Part shown: positions 1-7,811 of the stretch, piece after piece
Position numbering within the stretch: the stretch's first letter is position 1
Layout of the letters: each line of letters opens with the position of its first letter
NCBI GenBank assembly: GCA_017455665.1
Contig: JAFSZN010000116.1
Span: 1 to 34,476 of the forward strand
Reading direction: 5' to 3'
Length of the DNA stretch: 34,476 nt
From: Lentisphaeria bacterium
Lineage (GTDB): Bacteria > Verrucomicrobiota > Lentisphaeria > Victivallales > UBA1829
Notes under the pieces: model-generated
Seen by the model: only the letters and a program-made list of their open reading frames with translations
Database searches by the model: none
Told to the model about the DNA's origin: nothing
Program-made: the position numbers and the translations under genes

Positions 1-476
1 CGGAACGCCTCGCGGACGGGGAGCATGGTCCATTCGCCGCCGAGCTCGACCTCGCAGCCGCGCGCCTTGATCTTAGTGCCGCCGGTGCAGCTTATCGCGG
101 CCTCGACGATGATCGCGCGGATGGTGTCCAGCAGTTCCAGATAGTCGGCGTGCGCCATGTAGAATTCGAGCATGTCGAACTCGGTCCGGTGCAGTCTGCC
201 GCGTTCGCCCGCCCGGAAACACGGCCCGATCTGGTAGATGCGGTCCATGCCCGCGCAGAGCAGGCGCTTCATCTCGAGTTCGGGCGACGTGCGCAAAAAG
301 AACGCGCCCGCCGGGGGAGCGTCGATATACTCCTCCGCCGCGGGCGCGGCGATGCGGACCGGGGTCGTGACCTCGGTGAATCCGCGTTTGTCAAACCCTG
401 CCCGGACGGCGGCGAGGACGCGGGCGCGGAATTTCAGCGCCGCGACGGTCTGCTGGAGCCGGGTGAAGGGGTCCAC
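1..476 (-). CDS. epmA: EF-P--(R)-beta-lysine ligase EpmA (GenX/PoxA), N-terminal part, cut by window edge
   Basis: This is a class II lysyl-tRNA-synthetase-like enzyme without a tRNA anticodon-binding domain. The family attaches beta-lysine to the conserved lysine of elongation factor P. The visible 158 codons translate to a start DPFTRLQQTVAALKFRARV, a motif 1 region (FTEVTTPVRIAAPAP) and class II motif 2 (CFRAGERGRLHRTEFDMLEF). Motif 3 lies outside the window. I chose the GTG at 476 because the efp stop codon is in the same frame only one codon upstream (480-482), and AAAGG sits 7 nt before the GTG. Gene order efp-epmA with a 3-nt gap implies co-transcription and supports the assignment over a full lysyl-tRNA synthetase. 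The partner aminomutase EpmB is not in the window. Confidence 0.87.
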   Translation of the reverse strand, partial: MDPFTRLQQTVAALKFRARVLAAVRAGFDKRGFTEVTTPVRIAAPAAEEYIDAPPAGAFFLRTSPELEMKRLLCAGMDRIYQIGPCFRAGERGRLHRTEFDMLEFYMAHADYLELLDTIRAIIVEAAISCTGGTKIKARGCEVELGGEWTMLPVREAF

Positions 477-479
477 GGT

Positions 480-1055
480 TCAGCCTTTGCTGACGCGCTC
501 GGCGTATTCTCCGGTGCGTGTGTCGATCTTGATCGTGTCGCCGACGTTGATGAAGAGCGGGACCATGACATCGTAGCCGTTGTCGGTCTTGGCGGGCTTC
601 ATCACGTTGGAGCTGGCGGTGTCGCCGCGGACGCCGGGTTCGGTCTCGGCGACCACCTTCTCGATGAAGGTCGGGAGAGTGATGTCGATGAGCTTGCCGT
701 TGAAGAAGAGGCCCTGGCAGAGGGCTTCCTCGATCAGGAAATAGGTGCGCTTGCCGAGGACTTCCTCGTTGATGGAGATCTCTTCGTAGGTCTCGGCGTC
801 GCTGAAGACGTAGTTCTGGCCGTCGTGGTAGGAGTAGTACATGTCGCGTTCTTCAAGGTTCGGGATGCCGACCTTGTCGACGGGGCGGTAGGTGCGGTCC
901 ATCGTGCTGCCGTTGATCATGCTTTTCAGCTTGCAGCGGTAGAGCGCGGTGCCCTTTCCGGGCTTGCAGAATTCAAAATCGGTGATGACGTACGGCTGGC
1001 CGTCGATTTCAACTTTGAGACCTTTCTTCAGGTCTGCGGCATCATACATTGCCAT
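480..1055 (-). CDS. efp: Elongation factor P
   Basis: EF-P binds the ribosome between the P and E sites and relieves stalling at consecutive prolines. The 191-aa length matches the family (about 185-190). The N-terminal KOW-like domain carries the modification loop CKPGKGTALYR, with the lysine at residue 34, the position lysylated in E. coli EF-P. An arginine there would have indicated EarP-type rhamnosylation. The OB domains follow, ending in a typical TGEYAERVSKG tail. The epmA gene follows directly, so the loop and modifying enzyme agree. GGAG lies 8 nt before the ATG, and a promoter is visible at 1109-1136. Only the hydroxylation and aminomutase steps of the pathway are unaccounted for here. 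Confidence 0.97.
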   Translation of the reverse strand: MAMYDAADLKKGLKVEIDGQPYVITDFEFCKPGKGTALYRCKLKSMINGSTMDRTYRPVDKVGIPNLEERDMYYSYHDGQNYVFSDAETYEEISINEEVLGKRTYFLIEEALCQGLFFNGKLIDITLPTFIEKVVAETEPGVRGDTASSNVMKPAKTDNGYDVMVPLFINVGDTIKIDTRTGEYAERVSKG

Positions 1056-1108
1056 GGTATTTTCTCCGTTTGCTGATGGGTTGCGGATTAAAGTTTAAGC
1101 AAAACTAT

Positions 1109-1136
1109 AATATAGCATAAAATCGCGCTTTTACAA
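1109..1136 (-). promoter_or_regulatory. Putative sigma70 promoter of efp-epmA
   Basis: Read on the minus strand, TTGTAA (1136-1131) is followed after 16 bp by TATATT (1114-1109). A second overlapping TATTAT gives an 18-bp alternative. The predicted transcript would start about 45 nt before the efp ATG. Identified by eye only. Confidence 0.5.
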
Positions 1137-1214
1137 GATGTTGCGCCGGAAAAACAATGGCTTTCCGTGGAAAATGGCGCGGTTTTACGCCGGATGCAGA
1201 CAAAACGCGGCAGG

Positions 1215-2891
1215 TCAGAAAAGACCGTCCACCGTGCCGTCGTCCGCGATGTGGATGCGCTCGGCGGCGGGCGACGTCGGCAGGCCGGGCATCGTCATGA
1301 TGTCGCCCGCGAGCGCCACGACAAATCCCGCTCCGGCGGAAATCTTCAGGTCGCGGATCAGGAGGTCGAACCCTTCCGGCGCGCCGATGAGCGTCTGGTC
1401 GCCCGTGAAGCTGTACGGCGTCTTCGCGACGCAAACGGGCATGGAATCGCCGCCGTACTTCGCGAGCAGTTCGAGCTGGCGCTCCGCCTCCTCCGTGAAG
1501 GTCGCGCCGCGTCCGCGGTAGACGCGCCGGACGATCGTGTCGAGCTTCTCGCGCAGGGGCATGCCCTCGAGCGGATAAACGAACACGGGTTCGGGATCGG
1601 CGTTCTTTTCGCAGAGTTCCGTCACGGCGTCGGCAAGCTCCAGGCCGCCTTCGCCGCCCTTCGCCCAGACGTCGGACAGCACGGTGCGGACGCCCAGGGA
1701 GGCGCACGCGTTCATGACGAGGTCGAGTTCCGCCTGCGTGTCGACGGGGAACTTGTTGATCGCGACGACCGCGGGAAGCTTGAAAACGTTCACAAGGTTG
1801 TCGAGGTGGCGCAGCAGGTTCGGCAGGCCGCGTTCAAGCGCGGCGAGGTCTTCGTGTTCGAGCTCGTTCTTCGCGAGGCCGCCGTGCATCTTCAGCGCGC
1901 GGATCGTGACGACGAGGACGGACGCGGCGGGCTTGAGGCCGCCGAGACGGCATTTGATGTCGATGAACTTCTCCGCGCCCAGGTCGGCGCCGAATCCGGC
2001 CTCCGTGACCGTATAGTCGGCGAGCTTGAGGGCGAGCCGGGTCGCGAGCAGGGAGTTGCAGCCGTGCGCGATGTTCGCGAACGGTCCGCCATGGATCAGG
2101 ACGGGCGTCCCTTCGAGCGTCTGCACGAGGTTCGGCTTGATCGCCTCCTTCAGCAGGACGGCGGCGGCTTCCGCGGCGTGGAGATCGCCCGCGGTGACGG
2201 GTTCGCCGTGGACATTGTACGCCACGATCACGTCCGCGATGCGGCGTTTGAGGTCGGCGATGCCAGTCGCCAGGCAGAGAACAGCCATCAGTTCGGAGGC
2301 CGCCGTGATCTCGAATCCCGCCTGCCGGGTGTATCCGCCTTTGCCCTTCGTTTGCAGCTCGATGTGCCGTAGCGCGCGGTCATTCATGTCGAGGCAGCGT
2401 TTCAGGACCACGCGGTCCGGGTCGATCTGAAGCGCGTTGCCGTGGAAGATGTGGTTGTCGGTCATGGCGACCAGCAGGTTGTTCGCCGCGCAGACCGCGT
2501 GGAAATCGCCCGTGAAATGCAGGTTGATGTCTTCCATCGGGATGACCTGCGCCCAGCCGCCGCCGGCAGCGCCGCCCTTGCGCCCGAAAACGGGGCCGAG
2601 GGAGGGTTCGCGGATCGCCGCGACGGCTTTCCTGCCGCGACGCCGGAGCGCGTCTGCCAGGCCGATGGTGGTAGTGGTCTTGCCTTCGCCCGCCGGAGTC
2701 GGCGTGATGGCGGTCACGAGGACGAGGCGTCCGTCGGGCTTCCCGGCGAAACGCTCCATCACGCACGGTTCGAGCTTGGCTTTGTTGTGCCCGTAGGGAG
2801 CATAGTCGGTTTCGGAAAGGCCGAGCGAGGCGGCGATTTGCGAGATCGGACGGCACGGGACGCCGGCCGCTATTTCGAGGTCGGATTTCAT
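1215..2891 (-). CDS. fhs: Formate--tetrahydrofolate ligase
   Basis: The enzyme makes 10-formyl-tetrahydrofolate from formate, THF and ATP, feeding purine and fMet synthesis or, in acetogens, the methyl branch of Wood-Ljungdahl. At 558 aa it matches the bacterial monofunctional form. The family P-loop [13 protein letters not shown] is at residues 63-75. The signatures [19 protein letters not shown] and [14 protein letters not shown] follow, and the C-terminal [15 protein letters not shown] is characteristic. AAGGA lies 8 nt before the ATG and a promoter lies immediately upstream. It appears to be a single-gene unit: hemW ends 66 bp upstream and efp has its own promoter downstream. No other one-carbon genes are nearby, so an acetogenic role cannot be inferred. 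Confidence 0.97.
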   Translation of the reverse strand: MKSDLEIAAGVPCRPISQIAASLGLSETDYAPYGHNKAKLEPCVMERFAGKPDGRLVLVTAITPTPAGEGKTTTTIGLADALRRRGRKAVAAIREPSLGPVFGRKGGAAGGGWAQVIPMEDINLHFTGDFHAVCAANNLLVAMTDNHIFHGNALQIDPDRVVLKRCLDMNDRALRHIELQTKGKGGYTRQAGFEITAASELMAVLCLATGIADLKRRIADVIVAYNVHGEPVTAGDLHAAEAAAVLLKEAIKPNLVQTLEGTPVLIHGGPFANIAHGCNSLLATRLALKLADYTVTEAGFGADLGAEKFIDIKCRLGGLKPAASVLVVTIRALKMHGGLAKNELEHEDLAALERGLPNLLRHLDNLVNVFKLPAVVAINKFPVDTQAELDLVMNACASLGVRTVLSDVWAKGGEGGLELADAVTELCEKNADPEPVFVYPLEGMPLREKLDTIVRRVYRGRGATFTEEAERQLELLAKYGGDSMPVCVAKTPYSFTGDQTLIGAPEGFDLLIRDLKISAGAGFVVALAGDIMTMPGLPTSPAAERIHIADDGTVDGLF

Positions 2892-2927
2892 ATCGGATGT
2901 CCTTGTATCAGATTAATTTAACCTCAT

Positions 2928-2955
2928 AATATACCATCATTCAGGGAAAATGCAA
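2928..2955 (-). promoter_or_regulatory. Putative promoter of fhs
   Basis: On the minus strand TTGCAT (2955-2950), a 16-bp spacer and TATATT (2933-2928) are present, with TGG directly before the -10 (extended -10 type). It lies between the hemW stop and the fhs start, giving a leader of about 30 nt. Confidence 0.55.
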
Positions 2956-2957
2956 AT

Positions 2958-4055
2958 TCAGGTGGCAAAAACGAGCGTTTCCGCGACGTCGTTCCAGAAC
3001 GCCAGGCCGCGTTCCGTGGGCGTGATCGCGTCCGCCGTGAGCGTCACAAGGCCGCGTTCCGCAAGATCGTTCAGCTGCGCCGAAAAATCATCCCAGCCGC
3101 AGCCCGCCGCAGCCTCGAATTCCGAGCACGTCCAGCCGTGCACGGTCCGCAGGCCCATCATCAGGATCTCGCCGAGGCGCGCCCGCCTCGGGATGCGGTC
3201 GACTTCGGGCGGCGCGCCGTCCAGCCACGCGCGCAAATCGGCGGCCTGCGTCCAGCGGTCGGACCCGTCGAACGAACACGCGGCGGGTCCGAGTCCGAGG
3301 TATGTCTGTCCGTGCCAGACGTTGGAATTGTGCCGCGACTCGAAACCGGGGCGCGCGTAGTTGCTGATCTCGTACCGGGGAAGCCCCGCCGCACCGAGGA
3401 CCGCGCCCGCCTGCTCCCACATCGACTCGGAAAGCGCATCGTCCTCTCGCTTTCCGGCAATCCTTCGGGCGAACGGCGTACCGGGCTCGGGCGTGACGGA
3501 GTACGCGGAGATGTGTTCCGGATTGAGTTCAAGCGCGAGCTCCAGGTCGCGCCGCCAGAGATCGGGCGATTCCCCCGGCAGGGCGTACATCAGGTCAAGC
3601 CCGAGGTTGCGCAGTCCGGCTTCGCGCAGATTCCGCACGGCCTCCTCCGGTCCGGGGCCCGCATGGTCCCGGCGTCCGATGGCACTCAGCAAAACCGGAT
3701 CGAACGACTGGATCCCGAGCGTGACGCGGTTTGCGAACGAGGTCAGGACGGCGGCTTTTCCGGGCGTGACCGTGAACGGATTCGCCTCGATGGAAACTTC
3801 AACAGCGGACGGAACGGCATCGCGGACAGCGGAAAAGAGCCGTTTCAGGACATCATCCGGCAGCAGCGACGGCGTGCCGCCCCCGAAATACACGGTTTCG
3901 GCATGTTCGAGCCGGGGAGCGTTTTCTTCCAGCTGAAACAGGATGCGTTCAAGCCACCGGCGGACCAGCGCCGCATCGGGCGCGGGTTCGGAGTAGAACG
4001 CGCAGTAGTCGCACTTCCCGGCGCAGAACGGCACGTGGATGTAGAGATTGCGCAT
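2958..4055 (-). CDS. hemW: Radical SAM heme chaperone HemW
   Basis: A radical SAM protein of the coproporphyrinogen oxidase-like family. The iron-sulfur motif CAGKCDYCAF places cysteines at 11, 15 and 18 and has Phe where HemN has a fourth cysteine. That pattern is typical of HemW (heme chaperone) and not of true HemN. The SAM-binding GGGTPS is at residues 58-63, and the typical GLDLMYALPGES and EHISAYSVTPEPGTPFARR segments follow. The C-terminal HemN_C-like region includes a winged-helix segment (RRARLGEILMMGLRT). Its ATG overlaps the surA-like stop by one base (TGATG), implying translational coupling. The 365-aa length is normal for HemW. Confidence 0.9.
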   Translation of the reverse strand: MRNLYIHVPFCAGKCDYCAFYSEPAPDAALVRRWLERILFQLEENAPRLEHAETVYFGGGTPSLLPDDVLKRLFSAVRDAVPSAVEVSIEANPFTVTPGKAAVLTSFANRVTLGIQSFDPVLLSAIGRRDHAGPGPEEAVRNLREAGLRNLGLDLMYALPGESPDLWRRDLELALELNPEHISAYSVTPEPGTPFARRIAGKREDDALSESMWEQAGAVLGAAGLPRYEISNYARPGFESRHNSNVWHGQTYLGLGPAACSFDGSDRWTQAADLRAWLDGAPPEVDRIPRRARLGEILMMGLRTVHGWTCSEFEAAAGCGWDDFSAQLNDLAERGLVTLTADAITPTERGLAFWNDVAETLVFAT

Positions 4056-5137
4056 CAGTCGAAGTAACGGCGTATGATCGCGTCCCGCCTGATCTGCGCT
4101 TCATACTCTTTGCGCTTCTCGGCGACTTTTTCCTTGAAGAGCGCTTCCCGCACCTCGCGGTTTGCCCGACTGAACGGAATAAGCCTGGACGGCTCCGTGC
4201 CGACGACGCGCAGGAAGAAATACGCCTCCGGCGCTTCGACCGGGCCGACCACGTCGCCCGCCTTTTTGCCTTTCAGCGCCGCAATGAATTCCGGGCGGAG
4301 CTTATCAAGCTCGGCGCCTTCGGTAATGCCGCCTGTGGAAGCGGTCGCGCCGTCGGATTTTTCCAGGACCAGGCGCGTAAAATTCTTCTGGGAGGAATCC
4401 TTGTCGAGTTCGTCGCGTACCGCCTTGACGGCGGCCTTCGGGTCGCCCCCGGCGGCGCCGGCGGTCACGTTGATCTGGAGCAGCTGAAGCGAGATCTTTT
4501 CCGGAACGGTCCATTTTTCCGGGTGCGCCCTGTACTCCTCGTAAACCTCCTTCGGCGTGATATCGACATGATGGCTGCAGTCGCGCAGCAGGAGGACCTC
4601 GACTGCAATGCGCTCCTTTGCCTGTTCGCGAAGACGTTCCGGCGTGATGCCGAGCGGAAGCAGGCTTTTTTCAAGCGCCGCGCGGGAATCCGCACCGCTG
4701 GTGCGCACGAATTCGTCGAGCAGGTTTTCGATCTCCTGACGCGGAATGTCGAAGGGATCCGCTTTGTATTTCTCATAGATCAGCTTGCGCGTCACGATCT
4801 CCTCGACCGCTTCCTCGCGCAATTTGCGCGTCTCGGACAGGAGGCGTTCCCCGGAATAGACCCCGGCAAGCTCCTTCTCGCGAGCGCCCGTTTCCAGGAT
4901 CACGTCCAGCAGGGTGATCGGCTCGCCGTTCACGGACACCAGGACGGAATCAATGCGCGTGCCGGGCAGGGGAACGGGCACGGAAACCACATCGGAGCGG
5001 ATATTCTTTTTTTCGCGGGACTGAACGGCGGACAGGACGTCGCGCGCGGAGGCATCGGATTCGGCGGCGGACGACGGCAAAAACGGAACGGCACAGGCGG
5101 CGGACGCCAGGCAAAGCAGGAATGTTCTGATCGTCAT
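4055..5137 (-). CDS. SurA-like periplasmic peptidyl-prolyl isomerase/chaperone
   Basis: Secreted parvulin-type foldase, probably acting on outer-membrane proteins in the periplasm. A signal peptide is evident (MTIRTFLLCLASAACAVPFLPSSA). A SurA_N-like helical region begins at about residue 60 with the typical IDSVLVSVNGEPITLLDV and continues to about 200. A PpiC rotamase-like domain follows (about 215-320: PEKISLQLLQI, a shortened STGGITEGAELDKLRPEF, GDVVGPVEAPEAYFFLRVVG). The protein ends in a charged helix. At 360 aa it holds one PPIase domain, whereas E. coli SurA has two. AGAGGA precedes the ATG by about 9 nt and a promoter lies upstream. hemW overlaps its stop. PrsA/PpiC-family naming would be equally acceptable. 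Confidence 0.85.
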   Translation of the reverse strand: MTIRTFLLCLASAACAVPFLPSSAAESDASARDVLSAVQSREKKNIRSDVVSVPVPLPGTRIDSVLVSVNGEPITLLDVILETGAREKELAGVYSGERLLSETRKLREEAVEEIVTRKLIYEKYKADPFDIPRQEIENLLDEFVRTSGADSRAALEKSLLPLGITPERLREQAKERIAVEVLLLRDCSHHVDITPKEVYEEYRAHPEKWTVPEKISLQLLQINVTAGAAGGDPKAAVKAVRDELDKDSSQKNFTRLVLEKSDGATASTGGITEGAELDKLRPEFIAALKGKKAGDVVGPVEAPEAYFFLRVVGTEPSRLIPFSRANREVREALFKEKVAEKRKEYEAQIRRDAIIRRYFD

Positions 5138-5197
5138 GGTATTACGTCCTCTGTTTCGTTTTTGCGTTTCCGGTGTTTTTCGAAAAATGGTTTGATT

Positions 5198-5225
5198 ACA
5201 ATAGCATGTTTTTGCAAAAAATCAA
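5198..5225 (-). promoter_or_regulatory. Putative promoter of surA-like/hemW operon
   Basis: On the minus strand TTGATT (5225-5220), a 16-bp spacer and TATTGT (5203-5198), with TGC before the -10 (extended -10). It lies in the 124-bp gap after the glycerol-1-phosphate dehydrogenase gene, so the surA-like gene need not depend on readthrough. Confidence 0.5.
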
Positions 5226-5261
5226 GGTTGCCCGGCTTTTCATCCGCAGGATGCTCCGGCA

Positions 5262-6587
5262 TCAGCCGCGCACCGCCGCAACGGAAGCTCGGGCATTCCC
5301 TGCCATCCGCAGCGTGACGGCGTCGGCGGCCTCCCGCAGAAGCCCAAGCTCGTCCAGCACGTCCAGGACCGTATAGCGGTTCCGGATCAGTTGCGCCGCC
5401 AGGATGCCGTGTTCGAACTGGGCGGCATCAAGTCCGATCTCGGCGGGCACGACCGGGCAGGACGCGGCGCGGAACATGGATTTCAGCGTATCAAACGGGA
5501 TCAGGCAATCGGCGGTGCGTTTCGCGAGGGCATCCCAGTGCGCGAAGATAAGCTCGCGGCGCGCAGCCAGAGCTTCGCCGGACAGGAACTTGCCCATCGC
5601 GATCTCGCCGGTCTTCGCGCCGTAGCATCCGCGTGAAAGAAGCCCGTCGACTTCGGCGCGGCGTTCGGATTCCGTACGCGGCGGCCTGGCGTTGGCGCGC
5701 GCCCAGGCGGCATCATGTCCATTGAAAAGCCACTCCATCAGGGCAGTGGATGCGAGCGTGCCGATGCCGACCTTGAATCCGTGGGATACGGGAACGCCCT
5801 TGAACTCAAGGTTTTCCATTTCCCACAGGTGGCTGATCATGTGCTCGGCGCCGCTGGCGGGGCGGGATTCGCGGTACATCTGCATGGAGTAGCCTGTGGC
5901 GGCAAGCCCGAGGAAGATCGCGCCGATGTCGGACGGATCGGAGATCCATTTTCGCAAGTCCTTCTGCACCAGTTCCCAGACATCGGCGCGGATCGGCTCG
6001 ATGCCGAGTTCGTCGGCGATCACCCAGTCCGCTCCGCCGGCGACTTTCGCGGCGAGGTCGGCATAACCGGAGGCGGCCATGGGAGCGGGCGCGGCTTTCA
6101 GGACATCGGTGTCGGCGGCGACCGCAAGCGGGGCGAGGCAGGGCAGCGTCTTTTTCAAACCGTTGTCGGTCATGGCGGCGCCGTAAGACGTGTAACCGTC
6201 CACGGAGCTTGCCGTGGGGACGCAGAGGTAACGGTGCCGCGTGACAGCCGAGGCGCGCTTCACAAGGTCGTTGATGGTGCCGCCGCCGACCGAGACCGGC
6301 ACGCAGTCGAACGGCATGGCGTCGGTCAGGCGCGGGGTCAGGGCGTTGTCCGCGTGGATCATCGGGACGGCAGGGAAGATGAACGGTTCGTGCGGAGCGA
6401 GCCCGGCGGTTTTCAGGATGCCGAACAGCGCGGATCCGGCGGCTTTCCAGGTATTATCGTCCGCCACGATCCAGGGGCGGCGCGACTGGAAACAGCGGCG
6501 GACCAGCTCCGGCACGTCGCGCAGCGCGCCGGAATCCATCACGAAGGCTTCTGTTTCCATCCCGGGAGGAATCGGCAGCAATCTCAT
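5262..6587 (-). CDS. sn-glycerol-1-phosphate dehydrogenase family protein (AraM/EgsA-like)
   Basis: Iron/zinc-dependent dehydrogenase of the Fe-ADH superfamily that reduces dihydroxyacetone phosphate to glycerol-1-phosphate, the enantiomer used in archaeal lipids. Visible motifs are the nucleotide-binding GGGTINDL (about 101-108), PTASSVDGYTSYGAAM, and the predicted metal ligands D177 (SGYADLAAK), H249 (SGAEHMISHLWEM) and H269 (VSHGFKVGIG). SGxEHxxSHxWEM separates this family from glycerol dehydrogenase and 3-dehydroquinate synthase. The 441-aa length is close to bacterial AraM proteins. An in-frame GTG at 6590 precedes the ATG at 6587. I prefer the ATG because AAGGAG (6601-6596) is 8 nt from it but only 5 nt from the GTG. 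It is last in the STN-ribF-HTH run. Exact substrate is an inference; no geranylgeranylglyceryl-phosphate synthase is present. Confidence 0.82.
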   Translation of the reverse strand: MRLLPIPPGMETEAFVMDSGALRDVPELVRRCFQSRRPWIVADDNTWKAAGSALFGILKTAGLAPHEPFIFPAVPMIHADNALTPRLTDAMPFDCVPVSVGGGTINDLVKRASAVTRHRYLCVPTASSVDGYTSYGAAMTDNGLKKTLPCLAPLAVAADTDVLKAAPAPMAASGYADLAAKVAGGADWVIADELGIEPIRADVWELVQKDLRKWISDPSDIGAIFLGLAATGYSMQMYRESRPASGAEHMISHLWEMENLEFKGVPVSHGFKVGIGTLASTALMEWLFNGHDAAWARANARPPRTESERRAEVDGLLSRGCYGAKTGEIAMGKFLSGEALAARRELIFAHWDALAKRTADCLIPFDTLKSMFRAASCPVVPAEIGLDAAQFEHGILAAQLIRNRYTVLDVLDELGLLREAADAVTLRMAGNARASVAAVRG

Positions 6588-6611
6588 CACGGCATCTCCT
6601 TTATTGCATTT

Positions 6612-7811
6612 TCACGGGCGCGAGGCGGCGCGGCGGGCGTTTGCGGCATTCGCTTCTGCCTTTTTCCGCGCCTCCGATTCGGCGTCCGCACGCTGTTTCT
6701 CGGAGGCAAGCTCATTCGACAGGTTACGGTTCCTCTCCCGGAGATCTTCGATCTTGCCGGAAAGAACGTCAATGTCCCCGTTGAGCTTGTCAACTTCTTT
6801 GGCGCGTTCGGACTGGACGGCAAGCTCTTCGCGGAGCTTGCGCATCTCCTCATCGCGCGCCGAGTCGCCGGCGGACGCCTGTTTCAGGCGTTCCTGCAGG
6901 GAATCGATCTGCCGGAGAAGGTTGAGGCGTTCGGCGGCGAACTGCTCCTTTTCAAGCGCGATGCGCGCTTCGAACTGCGCCTGCTGCGCCTCCATCGCGG
7001 AACCGCTGGCGCGCTTCATTTCCGCGATCGCGGCCTCAAACGCAGCCCGCTGGGCAGGAAGGTCGGCGCGGAGCTTCTGAAGCTCGTCGTTCATGTCGGA
7101 AACACTGCCGGCAAGCCCGGAGACATGCCCCTCCATGCCGGACACACTGCCGGAGAGACTGCCGACATCGGCGCGGAGGGCGTTTTCACGCGTTTCCGAG
7201 CCCGCGGTAAGCGCGGCTATGGCGGAGGCGGCGTCGCGGCTGGCGGCGGTATTGTCGCGCTGGACGAGGAAATTAACATAGAAGAGCGCCAGGAAACCGG
7301 CAAGGATGACGATGACCATAACCGCGACGGCGAGCATCAGGCGCAGGCGACGGGCGGAGACATCGGCTTTCTTGTTGACCGCGCTCATGGCGTCGCAGAG
7401 GTCGGTGAACTTCGAACCGAAGAGGTCGTACAGTTCGTCGAAATTCTCCTGCTTCACCACAGGGTAGTTCTGCGGACCTGGGTTCGAACTCGCGGCGTCC
7501 GGCCCGGCGGCTTTTTCCGCGGGATTCTGTTCGGTTCCGGCGGCGTCCGGAGGCTCCACGGTCGGATGAACAGGGAAGATGCGTTCCAGTTCGCCGTCGA
7601 TGTCGCCGATGGAACGTCCGGCGGTGCGGAGTTCGGCGACCTTGCAAAGGACGGAAAGCGTGCGGTCGGTGTAGAAACGGCGGCGTCCCTGCGTCTGGAG
7701 CTCGATGAAGCGTGCGTATTTGCCGAGCCAGTCGGTGATGGTCGTCCGCGGCACGCCGACCTGGTCGGCAAGGTCGCTGATCGAATAGAGGTTCTGGTTT
7801 TCGGGATTCAT
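6612..7811 (-). CDS. Membrane-anchored MerR-type HTH protein with long extracytoplasmic coiled coil
   Basis: A 399-aa protein of unusual build. Residues 8-77 form a MerR-like winged helix-turn-helix (YSISDLADQVGVPRTTITDW, then RRRFYTDRTLSVLCKVAELR). A Pro/Ala-rich linker follows (about 80-120). One strong transmembrane helix spans about 157-183 (LMLAVAVMVIVILAGFLALF), preceded by RRLR, so the N-terminus should be cytoplasmic. Residues from about 185 to the end are Ala/Glu/Lys/Arg-rich and heptad-like, predicted to be a long coiled coil on the other side of the membrane. No effector-binding domain is seen. Its ATG overlaps the ribF stop (ATGA). The layout recalls RacA-like DNA anchors (MerR HTH plus coiled coil) but with an inserted membrane span. 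Function unknown: a transmembrane regulator or a DNA-to-envelope tether are both possible. Confidence 0.75.
   Translation of the reverse strand: MNPENQNLYSISDLADQVGVPRTTITDWLGKYARFIELQTQGRRRFYTDRTLSVLCKVAELRTAGRSIGDIDGELERIFPVHPTVEPPDAAGTEQNPAEKAAGPDAASSNPGPQNYPVVKQENFDELYDLFGSKFTDLCDAMSAVNKKADVSARRLRLMLAVAVMVIVILAGFLALFYVNFLVQRDNTAASRDAASAIAALTAGSETRENALRADVGSLSGSVSGMEGHVSGLAGSVSDMNDELQKLRADLPAQRAAFEAAIAEMKRASGSAMEAQQAQFEARIALEKEQFAAERLNLLRQIDSLQERLKQASAGDSARDEEMRKLREELAVQSERAKEVDKLNGDIDVLSGKIEDLRERNRNLSNELASEKQRADAESEARKKAEANAANARRAASRP

Noticed and set aside
1215-1232. GGTC-TTTTCT-GACC stem at the fhs stop codon as terminator
   Set aside because: Only 4 bp and no T-tract after it.
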